From NCBI RefSeq assembly GCF_013328345.1, contig NZ_JABULX010000008.1:1-64000 (forward strand): 64,000 nucleotides of DNA. Direction: 5' to 3'. The position numbers and the translations under genes are program-made. The notes under the pieces are model-generated. The model made no database searches and had not been told where the DNA came from. It saw nothing but the letters and a program-made list of their open reading frames with translations. The stretch comes from Marinifaba aquimaris. GTDB taxonomy: Bacteria > Pseudomonadota > Gammaproteobacteria > Enterobacterales > Alteromonadaceae. This document shows, one piece after another, positions 27,608-35,778 of the stretch. Every line of letters begins with the position of its first letter. The first letter of the stretch is position 1.

Positions 27608-29743
27608 TTAAAAGGCAAAGGAAAGCTCAGCGAAGAGTTTTCGGCTATTCATTGGGTAGTCATCGGCAAAACCTAAATCTAAAGCAAAAAGCGCTGAGTT
27701 TGGTGATGGTTCTTTAATAGTTTCATCAAATAAGTTTTTCACCCCCAATCTTGCTTGCCAACGGGTGTCTGATAACCAAGATAAGGTTAAGTCTATCTCA
27801 GTGTAATCATCCACTTCGCTGCGCAGGTCTCCTGCTTGACGCTTGCGGTCACCAACGAAATAAGCTTGTGTGGCCAAATGCCAATTGCTTGTGAGCTGGT
27901 AACGTAAATCCAAGTAACTCATTAAGCCGGGAACTTGCGCTTTATCCTCGTTGATTAATGGCAGCTCGGCATCTAAATAAGACATATTCGCTGTAAGTTG
28001 AACTTGCTCGTTTATTTGCCAGCTTACTTCAACTTCTAGCCCTTGGCCATCTTGCTCACCTATATTGTTATTGGTGCCCCTATTGTTATTGGTGCCCCGG
28101 GTATCAATGACTATTAAATCTTCTGCTTGATAATTAAAGATGTTTAATAAAGCCGTTAAGCTTGGGTGAGGGCGATAATCAAAGGCAAGCTCTATTGTTT
28201 CTAAGGTCTCAGGGTTTAGGTCTGGGTTACCCAGGGTTGCTGGGTTATTGATATAAGCAAGCTCAGATACGTTAGGTGCTCTAAACGCCGAACCATATAA
28301 TAACTTACTGGTTAATTTATCTGAGGTATTCCAAACTAGGGCTAATCTCGGATTAGTCGTTGAGCCAAAATCTGAATATTGGTCATACCTAATCCCCGCC
28401 GTTAACTCCCAATTGTCTGTGAACTTCCACTCATCTTGAATCGATATATACCAAAGATCGCGCTCGTAACTGGGGCTGTAGATGTATGGGGTACCCGTGA
28501 CATCAACTAAGGTATCCGCTTGATAAAGCACAGGGATGAAATCTGGTGGTAAACTCGCTACATCTAGTACGCCAGGTCCAAAGTTCTTTATCTCTCCAAT
28601 ATCGGTTAACTCTGTTTTTTCGCCACCGAGTTCCATTCTAAAACGGTGTTTATGAATACTGTAAACACCAGATACACTGGCTCTGGTGCTTTTTGTTCTA
28701 CCACTTGGGTTACCAATTGCACCATCTGGGAAGTTAATTAAGGTACCACCAGTAAACAAATTACCATCGTCACCCACAATCCAAGTACCATCTGGTAAAG
28801 CAGGGTCAATGGCTCTATCTTCAGGTAGAAGCTTAAAATAAGCATCGCTGTGCGTGGTGAAGTATGAGAGTTTTGCACTCATTTCTAATTTATCTGATAG
28901 GTTGGTATTCCATTCTAATTGGCTTTTGAACGCGTCAGTTTTATCAATATCGACATCACTGCCCCAAATACTGGCGCCAACACCCATGTACTGCTCTATA
29001 CCCCAATACCAAGTTTTCAGGCTGAAGTCCTGATAAGCTGCATTCAGATGAATGTTATTAAGCTCACTTTTTCTATTAAGCACACCATACTGAGTGATTT
29101 GTTCATCATCTTTTCCTTCTTCTTGTCGGGTGTAAGAAAAAGCTAAAGTTAAATTATCAATTTGCGTATTGCCGATGAGCCAAAAGGCTTTGTGATCAAA
29201 TGAACCCACTTCACCCCCGAGTTTTAGTGCTGTACCTGCTGAAGCCTGCTTGGTGATGATATTGATCACCCCGCTGTAGGCATTGGCACCGTAAACAGCT
29301 GAACCTGGACCTCGGATGATTTCAATACGTTCAATGAAGTGAGTGGGGTACTTAAAGGCAACTGGGTTACTCCACTGTGAAATGTCATTAATAGGGGTGC
29401 CATCAATTAGCATTAATGTTTGAGATGTGGAGGTGCTTTGAATACCTCTAATAGCAAACATGTTGCCCAATCTAAATTCAGATTTCATCACGTGTAAACC
29501 TGGCACTCTTTCGACCGCTTCAGCTAGGGTTAATGCACCTGTCGCTTTAATATCCGCAGCCGTGATTACCGACACTACAGCAGGGGCTTCAGATAACTGT
29601 TTTGCCGTACCGGTTGCCACTTTTACCTGTAGCATATCCGCCAAGTCCATGGACAAAAGTTGTTTGTATTTAGGTGTGGTATCTGCCCATACCCAACTCG
29701 AAAATGTGCCTAGAAATACGAGTGCTAACGTTCGAGTTTTCAT
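27608..29743 (-). CDS. TonB-dependent receptor
   Basis: The 711-residue outer-membrane receptor has a signal peptide (MKTRTLALVFLGTFSSWVWA). Its plug domain (about 45-165) contains PAVVSVITAADIKATGA, ERVPGLHV, FAIRGIQSTS and RIEIIRGPGSAVYGANAYSG, and a 22-strand barrel (about 170-711) ends in F. It imports a large or scarce nutrient across the outer membrane with TonB-ExbBD energy; the ligand (siderophore, cofactor, oligosaccharide) cannot be told. An 18-bp tandem duplication (28063-28098) lengthens an extracellular loop with GTNNNR repeats. It lies upstream of the citrate-synthase-like pair and may be co-transcribed with it. Confidence 0.95.
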   Translation of the reverse strand: MKTRTLALVFLGTFSSWVWADTTPKYKQLLSMDLADMLQVKVATGTAKQLSEAPAVVSVITAADIKATGALTLAEAVERVPGLHVMKSEFRLGNMFAIRGIQSTSTSQTLMLIDGTPINDISQWSNPVAFKYPTHFIERIEIIRGPGSAVYGANAYSGVINIITKQASAGTALKLGGEVGSFDHKAFWLIGNTQIDNLTLAFSYTRQEEGKDDEQITQYGVLNRKSELNNIHLNAAYQDFSLKTWYWGIEQYMGVGASIWGSDVDIDKTDAFKSQLEWNTNLSDKLEMSAKLSYFTTHSDAYFKLLPEDRAIDPALPDGTWIVGDDGNLFTGGTLINFPDGAIGNPSGRTKSTRASVSGVYSIHKHRFRMELGGEKTELTDIGEIKNFGPGVLDVASLPPDFIPVLYQADTLVDVTGTPYIYSPSYERDLWYISIQDEWKFTDNWELTAGIRYDQYSDFGSTTNPRLALVWNTSDKLTSKLLYGSAFRAPNVSELAYINNPATLGNPDLNPETLETIELAFDYRPHPSLTALLNIFNYQAEDLIVIDTRGTNNNRGTNNNIGEQDGQGLEVEVSWQINEQVQLTANMSYLDAELPLINEDKAQVPGLMSYLDLRYQLTSNWHLATQAYFVGDRKRQAGDLRSEVDDYTEIDLTLSWLSDTRWQARLGVKNLFDETIKEPSPNSALFALDLGFADDYPMNSRKLFAELSFAF
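28063..28098. repeat. 18-bp perfect tandem duplication
   Basis: Two adjacent identical 18-bp units (28063-28080, 28081-28098) encode the repeated GTNNNR in a predicted surface loop of the TonB receptor. The duplication is in frame. Confidence 0.95.
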
Positions 29744-29950
29744 ACTAGGATTAACTTCCTTTTTATTATTTTTAAGGGGCTTTTAAGGGTCATTATTTAA
29801 TTATTTTTTTATTATATTCAATAATCTATGTTTTTAATGAACATTCTAATATCAAGCATAACTAAACATAGACTAACTTGGGTAAATAATTAGTTTTTTT
29901 TAATAATTAGTTTATAAATATATGAGCGAAGCTAAATTTGGGATGCTTTT

Positions 29951-31096
29951 GTGGTTGATATTTTTCAAGAAGATTTAAAAGGTTTACGCGGGCAGTTGGA
30001 AGATATAGATAGAGATATCATTCAACTATTAAGTAAGCGGAAAAAGATAACCGATGATATCGTTAAATTTAAATCGCAGCAGCAGGCTAAAGTGTTTACC
30101 CCTGCAATTGAAGAGGCCATATTGACTTGGCGTGGAGAGATGGCTGATGAACACAAGCTATGTAAAGATTTAATTGTTGATGTCTTTCGTTTGGTTTTAT
30201 TTGATGCTTATCATTTAAGCTGTACTTCTCATCAAAAAGTACAAAAAGGTGAAGCTATAAAGCAGCTCCTCTTTATTGGCGATAGTCAGCCTATGGGTAC
30301 CTTGTTTAGCGATCTACTCTCACGTAGTGGTTACCAGTGTTTAACGATTAACGCTATAACACAATTGTTACCAAGCGAACTTGAGCAGTGCTCAGCCATC
30401 TTTATTACCGACTCACTTAAATCGACGTTAGATACCTTGGTAACTGACTACAAACTGCGAACCGATACATTAATTGTCAATGTTGATCAGGTTGATACGG
30501 ATTCGATGAGTTATTTAACCGAGCGATACCTAGGGCCGAGTGTAGGGTTAAACCCTATGTTCTCCGCTTCGAGTAAAGCTATTACAAAAGAAGTGGTCTT
30601 CATTTGCCACGGCAATATGCCGACTCGATATGTTTGGCTAGTAGAACAATTGAAAATGTGGGGACTAACCACCATTCACGCACCAACAACTGAGCACGAT
30701 CAGTTGATGCTGAGTAAAAGCGTACTGAATCAATTTACTGTGTTGTTTCACGCCATGAAGCTTATGACACAAGGTGTTGATTTAGAACAGCTCTTAAATA
30801 CCACAGGTCCACATTACCGGCTACAACTGGTATTAATGGGGCAGTATTTTTCAAAATCTAAACAACTTAAGCTTGATACCTTAATGACCCCAGATGCGAT
30901 AGCGTTTTTCAAATCTTGCGAGCAAGAGATGGCAAGGCTCGTTAGCCTGCTTGAGAATGGCGAGCGAGAACAGCTCGAGAAGTTGATCACAGATATCCAA
31001 GCTTGGTTTGGTGAGTATGCCGATAAATTTGACGATGAGAGTAACAGGCTAAGTCGATTACAACCGCTTAACGATACCCAGGATATGCTAGGTTAA
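29951..31096 (+). CDS. Chorismate mutase/prephenate dehydrogenase (TyrA) homologue, degenerate
   Basis: The 381-residue protein is collinear with bifunctional TyrA. An N-terminal chorismate mutase helix bundle spans about 5-85 (LRGQLEDIDRDIIQLLSKRKK). A Rossmann-type dehydrogenase domain covers about 95-370, with EHDQLMLSKSVLNQF, LEQLLNTTGPHYRLQLVLMG and other TyrA blocks. Key residues look lost. The dinucleotide loop reads IGDSQPMGTLF instead of GGxGxMG. The catalytic His of the LHPMFG motif is Asn (VGLNPMFSAS). The Arg of the mutase PERE motif is Ile (TPAIEE). It may be a paralogue with a new role, or an inactive regulator. It starts at GTG 29951, with ggga 8 bases upstream. Confidence 0.85.
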   Translation: MVDIFQEDLKGLRGQLEDIDRDIIQLLSKRKKITDDIVKFKSQQQAKVFTPAIEEAILTWRGEMADEHKLCKDLIVDVFRLVLFDAYHLSCTSHQKVQKGEAIKQLLFIGDSQPMGTLFSDLLSRSGYQCLTINAITQLLPSELEQCSAIFITDSLKSTLDTLVTDYKLRTDTLIVNVDQVDTDSMSYLTERYLGPSVGLNPMFSASSKAITKEVVFICHGNMPTRYVWLVEQLKMWGLTTIHAPTTEHDQLMLSKSVLNQFTVLFHAMKLMTQGVDLEQLLNTTGPHYRLQLVLMGQYFSKSKQLKLDTLMTPDAIAFFKSCEQEMARLVSLLENGEREQLEKLITDIQAWFGEYADKFDDESNRLSRLQPLNDTQDMLG

Positions 31097-31141
31097 TATT
31101 ATTGGCTGGCGTTTTTAGTCGCGATAAAGGAAGTAGCGCGC

Positions 31142-32692
31142 TTAATCGGGGAAGCGCGCTTTTACTTCTCTGAATAGCTCAATATTTTCAAATAATAACT
31201 CAACCAAGTGTGGGTCAAAGTGTTTGCCTTTTTGTTCTGTTATAAATGCGAGCACCTTTTGCTCTGGCCATGCCTGTTTATAACAACGCTCATGACTTAA
31301 AGCATCAAAGACATCCGCAAGAGCGGTGATTCTGCCCGCGATATGAATTTCTTCGCCTTTTAAGCCGTTTGGATAGCCCGTTCCATCCCACTTTTCATGG
31401 TGTTGCCCAGCTACGATAGCGCCAACTTTAAGTACTTGGTTATTTGATTTATTTAATATTTCTGCGCCATGAGTAGCGTGGGTTTTCATCACTTCCCATT
31501 CTTCCGGAGTCAGTTTACCTGGTTTGTTTAAGATCAAATCTGGTATGGCTATTTTTCCTATATCGTGAAGTGGCGCTGCCGCTTTTAGATGGTTAGAAAA
31601 AAGGGCGGGCAATCCTAGTTTTTGCGACAAAATATAGCAGTAATGTGCTACTCGTCTAACATGGCTTCCTGTTTCTTGAGAACGTTTTTCTACCGCTTCG
31701 CCTAAGATGTAGGAGATCTCTTTTTGCGACTCTTGTACGGTTAAACGCAAACTCATATTTTCATATGAAACCGCGACACTATTAGAAAAGTGTTCCAAAA
31801 GATTGTGCTCGACGATACTCAGTGGTTTTGGCGAACTGACATACATCAGGTTTTGAGTACCGCTTTTGGTTTTGAAATACCCAACAAAACTTTCATCATT
31901 GCGGATAGATTGTTGACTATCCATTGCTTGTTGGTATGCATCTTTAACATTTTCGGGTAGTTGCTGGTAATCAAGCTCTTGTAGTTTATCAGTATTTGTG
32001 ACGGCTAAAATTTTGAACTGAGTGTCATTGCCCAAACCTGTGTTATGAACAATACAGCAGTAGATATCACTATCATCGACTTGGGCAACGCCTCTGACAT
32101 GCGCGAATAGGTTTGATGAAAACTCGTGATGTGAAGAGGCTTCTTGAAATTTATTGGTTGCGGCAATGACTTGAGCTAAACCGTTTTTATTACGTTCTAA
32201 ATCGCATAAGTCTCTGTAAGATCGCAATGCGGTGTAACAGCTGTTTTTTAGTTTACTGGCCGTGAGCTCAGTTTTATTTCGATAATCGTTGATATCGTAA
32301 TTGCGGATGACTTCATCTTCTGGCGCAAATCCAGGTTGCCCCGTTCTTAATATTAAACGTGATGTTTTGTTGTTTAACACATCTCGGATTGTTTTAACCA
32401 GTTCCAAACCAGCATCATCAGATTCCATGACTACGTCGATAAATACCAGAGCAAAGTGATTATTCTCGGTTAATATCTCAAGTGCTTGTTGGGCTGAAAA
32501 AGCACTGGTTATCTGGATTTTTCGCTCTTCAAATTCAAACGTCTTTAATGCTATTTGCGTTGAATGGTGTATGTCTTCATCATCATCTACAACGAGGACA
32601 TGCCAAGGTGCTTTTTGCGGACTAAGTGTTTTGGGTTCTTCATCATAAAAATCACTGAAGTCGTCATCAAGTATGTCCATATTACTATCCAA
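31142..32692 (-). CDS. Response regulator with DUF3369 and HD-GYP domains
   Basis: The 516-residue regulator has a REC domain (about 28-150; VLVVDDDEDIHHST, phospho-acceptor in LVFIDVVMESDD). A DUF3369 sensory domain follows (about 170-310), then an HD-GYP phosphodiesterase domain (about 325-510). The latter shows GSHVRRVAHYCYIL, PLHDIGKIAIPD, HATHGAEIL and the HHEKWDGTGYPNGLKGEEI signature with HD and GYP intact. It should hydrolyse cyclic di-GMP under control of a sensor kinase. No kinase is adjacent. The REC-GGEEF cyclase at 41515 and the H-NOX kinase at 38268 are candidate partners at a distance. Confidence 0.95.
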   Translation of the reverse strand: MDSNMDILDDDFSDFYDEEPKTLSPQKAPWHVLVVDDDEDIHHSTQIALKTFEFEERKIQITSAFSAQQALEILTENNHFALVFIDVVMESDDAGLELVKTIRDVLNNKTSRLILRTGQPGFAPEDEVIRNYDINDYRNKTELTASKLKNSCYTALRSYRDLCDLERNKNGLAQVIAATNKFQEASSHHEFSSNLFAHVRGVAQVDDSDIYCCIVHNTGLGNDTQFKILAVTNTDKLQELDYQQLPENVKDAYQQAMDSQQSIRNDESFVGYFKTKSGTQNLMYVSSPKPLSIVEHNLLEHFSNSVAVSYENMSLRLTVQESQKEISYILGEAVEKRSQETGSHVRRVAHYCYILSQKLGLPALFSNHLKAAAPLHDIGKIAIPDLILNKPGKLTPEEWEVMKTHATHGAEILNKSNNQVLKVGAIVAGQHHEKWDGTGYPNGLKGEEIHIAGRITALADVFDALSHERCYKQAWPEQKVLAFITEQKGKHFDPHLVELLFENIELFREVKARFPD

Positions 32693-33023
32693 AAAAGCCT
32701 CACTTAGCTGCTAAAAAATGCATTGTTTTCACAACTTAATGTTATCCGCTATCAACAACTTAACACAATTAATAAACTATATATAAAAGGGGATTTTAAA
32801 AATGTATACAAGCTAAATATTCCGCTTCATACCCTTTAACTGTCAAGTAAAATTATAGCTAATTCATTAAATTTTCGACCTTTTTTACTAAAATTAACCT
32901 ACTTACCGAGATTGAGAGAGCTGATTACTTATCTCTAGTTATGGTTGGTTTATCGCAGCATTCCCTCGCACCTTTAAGCTAAGCGCTAAATTTTTTTATA
33001 TTAATAAAAATTAAGGTTTAAAG
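32693..33023. other. 331-bp intergenic region between divergent genes
   Basis: AT-rich region that must contain promoters for the HD-GYP regulator (leftward) and the RidA-like lipoprotein (rightward). I see no ORF or clear hairpin. Confidence 0.5.
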
Positions 33024-33475
33024 ATGAAAAAACAGCTTGTTATTGCAGTGTTGGCATTAGGACTATCCGCTTGTTCTAGCGTGGTACCGACCGCGACTGA
33101 GACAGCGTTTATCGAACGAAAGCACTTTGGAAACTGGGAGCAAGGTTGGGGTTATACTCAAGTGGTTAAAATAGGTGATCGACTTTTATTATCTGGCTTA
33201 ACCGGTGAGGGTACTAACATGTCGCAGCACCTTACACATATCTATGGAACATTATCTGAAATACTAACAGAATATAACTTAACACCAGAAAATGTGGTCA
33301 TGGAAAGAGTGTTTACAACCGATATCGAAGCTTTTAAACAAACAAAAGATGTTAGGTTGGTTTTTACAAAAAAAGTTTGTACCCAGCTGCTACCTGGGTG
33401 CAAGTAGAAAGGTTGTTTGCTGAGCAACATATACTCGAAATAGAATTTGAGTTAGCTGCAGGCTCTGGTAACTAA
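33024..33475 (+). pseudogene. RidA-family lipoprotein gene split by a -1 frameshift
   Basis: The zero frame gives 127 residues: a lipoprotein signal (LALGLSAC lipobox), then the RidA (YjgF/UK114) fold with VVKIGDRLLLSGLTGEG and ENVVMERVFTTDIEAF, and a stop at 33405. One base back at the A7 run (33368-33374), translation would continue as KKSLYPAATWVQVERLFAEQ and then HILEIEFELAAGSGN to a stop at 33473. That is the conserved RidA C-terminus, making a 150-residue protein. The break is therefore a one-base loss, a sequencing error or programmed -1 frameshifting. RidA proteins remove reactive enamines; a lipoprotein version is unusual. Confidence 0.75.
33368..33401 (+). promoter_or_regulatory. 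Candidate -1 frameshift signal: slippery A7 plus hairpin
   Basis: A_AAA_AAA (33368-33374) sits in the zero frame as X_XXY_YYZ. After a 4-6 base spacer, 33379-33386 pairs with 33394-33401 (gtacccag/ctgggtgc, one G-U) around a 7-base loop. This is the layout used by bacterial -1 frameshift sites such as dnaX. Confidence 0.5.
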
Positions 33476-33756
33476 GTTATTGAATTTAGATATTTTTAGC
33501 GCTGTAGCCAAAAATTAATTTGTTGTTAATTTAATCATTTTTATTATTAATAAATTTTAATTATATTTGTTGATCTTTTGTTAATCAGGTGCTTTTATTG
33601 TTATCGATTTGTTTGTTTAGTGTGTTTTAAAGAGCGCGGATTTTTGTTGTAGCCTCAGTTAGGGATAACGCATTAGGTGGTTCAAGCGAATGGAATGAGC
33701 CAACAGGTTTTTGGCTCGGTCATAAAAAACGTATAACAAAATAAAAAGAGAGCACT

Positions 33757-35604
33757 ATGACTCGCACATCTAAAATCGCATCAGCTATCGCTTTAGCTTT
33801 GTGTTCAACTCAAGCCGTTTGGGGGGCTAATTGCCCGGATATTAATACCTACCCAGATTTCCCTCAACTCGCTTGGGATGGCTCGCCAAGTCATGCGAAT
33901 ACGGGTGATCAAATCATTCACAACGATATCATTTGGCAAGCCAATTGGTGGACTAACTCTGAACCTAGTGATAATAACAGTAGCTGGCAAAACTTAGGTC
34001 CTTTGGACTGTGCAAAAGACCCAGTAAAGCCTAACGGCACTGCTTTATTTGACGGCAGTCACTGGATTATACAGAAATTCACACCACGAGATTTGAAGCG
34101 TTTTTATAGGTTTAAACCAGCTATCGTGCAAGACGGTGACCATGCTATTTGCGCAGTAAACGATTTTGTTAATCCAGAAATTCCACAATGTACAGATGAG
34201 ATTGTCTGGCCCGATGGCGCTCAAATTGACCTTTCATTAAAGAATTACACTGATATATGTGAGCTTTTTAATGACCCTACGCTGACTTATAACCACGTTC
34301 TAGAGGGCGGTTTTATTCATATTACCGAATTATGCTCAGATTGGAGGGTTGAAGAATTTGCAGTGACAGGTTTATCCGATATTGAAGATCTTACGCAGAC
34401 TGTATTTGAAACTACATTACCAGAGATAAGCATTGCGACATGGCAAAATAATGCACCAGCGGCCTATGCCATGCAGCACGACGATTGGTGTGGCGGTATT
34501 GCGCCTGGTATTTTAGAGCACGTATACCCTGAAGTGAGCCAGCGTGGCCTTACGACTTCAGTTGGTGTAGTGGCCGGTAATTGTTCTGTTGAAGAGTGGC
34601 AACAGGCTAAAGACTTTGTTGATGCTGGGTTTAGTATTTTTAACCATTCGATGACACATGGCTTTAACGATGCACCATCTTGGGATCCTGATGCGGCTAT
34701 CACTTGGGATGACACCGAAGAAATTCATCAAACCAATATGCTGATAAAGCAGAATACTGGTTTTGTGCCGAGTGTATTTGGAATTCCATATGGTATTTGG
34801 AGTAGCAAGAGCGATGACTATGTTAAGCAATATATAGGTATCACAGGTTTGCGTGCACCAACTTTTGTTGATGGTGAGTTCAATGTAAGTAATGGGATTA
34901 ACGCTGCAGATAACTTCGATAATTACCGTGTTTTAGGTAATTTATATGATGATCAGTGGAGCCCGTATAACCTCAATAATGAAGGTGCGGCTAAGATCAC
35001 TAGCTACTTAGACGAAACCATTGCTCAAGGTGGCTTTGGTTTACAGTATTTCCATGGTGTTAATGACAATTCATACCACAGTGTACCATTAGCGGATTAT
35101 CAAACGTTCCTCGATTACTTAAAAGTAAAAGTGGATAACAACGAAGTTTGGTTAGATACGCCTGAAAATATTATTAAATACCTGACGGTGAAGGATAACT
35201 GCCAAGCAGAGATTACTGCGATACCTTTTGGCTATGTAATAGACTTTGATACTAATATTAATCGCGGCTGCCATACGGGGGACTTACCGCTAACATTAAA
35301 TATGAAAGTACATAAAAAAGTTGCCAAAATCACCTCGTTGAATGAAAACATCAGTTTTGAGCAAACAGATGATGTGGTCACTATGACAACGCCCGTCAAT
35401 AGGCCGATTGTCGTTATATTACACAACACACCGGCTGATTCTCTAGACGGTTGTTTGAACCCAGCTTATGAGCCCGGAAAAACCTATAACTGGGGCGATC
35501 GTGTTAACTACCTCGGTCAAAATTGGCAAGCAAACTGGACTATCGACATCTCTCCTAGTGACTCACATTGGGGAGCATGGAGTAAGGTCACTGAGTGCCA
35601 ATAA
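33757..35604 (+). CDS. Secreted polysaccharide deacetylase with two chitin-binding modules
   Basis: The 615-residue exported protein has a signal peptide ending at WG-A (about residue 23). An N-terminal CBM5/12-like module follows (about 30-85; DQIIHNDIIWQANWWTNSEP), then an insert with Cys pairs. A NodB-like deacetylase domain spans about 225-470, with AMQHDDWCGG (catalytic and metal Asp), FNHSMTH (metal His pair) and FGIPYGIW. The C-terminal CBM5/12-like module has the VNYLGQNWQANWTIDISPSD pattern. It probably removes acetyl groups from chitin or a related glycan outside the cell. A close paralogue follows 174 bp downstream. The start has a good ribosome binding site (aaaagagag). Confidence 0.9.
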   Translation: MTRTSKIASAIALALCSTQAVWGANCPDINTYPDFPQLAWDGSPSHANTGDQIIHNDIIWQANWWTNSEPSDNNSSWQNLGPLDCAKDPVKPNGTALFDGSHWIIQKFTPRDLKRFYRFKPAIVQDGDHAICAVNDFVNPEIPQCTDEIVWPDGAQIDLSLKNYTDICELFNDPTLTYNHVLEGGFIHITELCSDWRVEEFAVTGLSDIEDLTQTVFETTLPEISIATWQNNAPAAYAMQHDDWCGGIAPGILEHVYPEVSQRGLTTSVGVVAGNCSVEEWQQAKDFVDAGFSIFNHSMTHGFNDAPSWDPDAAITWDDTEEIHQTNMLIKQNTGFVPSVFGIPYGIWSSKSDDYVKQYIGITGLRAPTFVDGEFNVSNGINAADNFDNYRVLGNLYDDQWSPYNLNNEGAAKITSYLDETIAQGGFGLQYFHGVNDNSYHSVPLADYQTFLDYLKVKVDNNEVWLDTPENIIKYLTVKDNCQAEITAIPFGYVIDFDTNINRGCHTGDLPLTLNMKVHKKVAKITSLNENISFEQTDDVVTMTTPVNRPIVVILHNTPADSLDGCLNPAYEPGKTYNWGDRVNYLGQNWQANWTIDISPSDSHWGAWSKVTECQ

Positions 35605-35651
35605 CCTCATTAACTTACTAAGGTTAATTTCTTGCTATTTAAATAGAGATA

Positions 35652-35677
35652 AAAAGGGGTAATTTTTTGCCCCTTTA
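35652..35677 (+). terminator. Terminator after the first deacetylase gene
   Basis: Stem aaagggg/ccccttt with a T-rich loop, followed by T residues. Confidence 0.75.
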
Positions 35678-35778
35678 TTCTATTTTTGCAAGTACCCCCA
35701 AGCTTTACTCATACAAAAATAAAAGCTGTCGACAGGTTCGTTCAACACGTGTCATACAAAATAAAAGAGATAACGACT

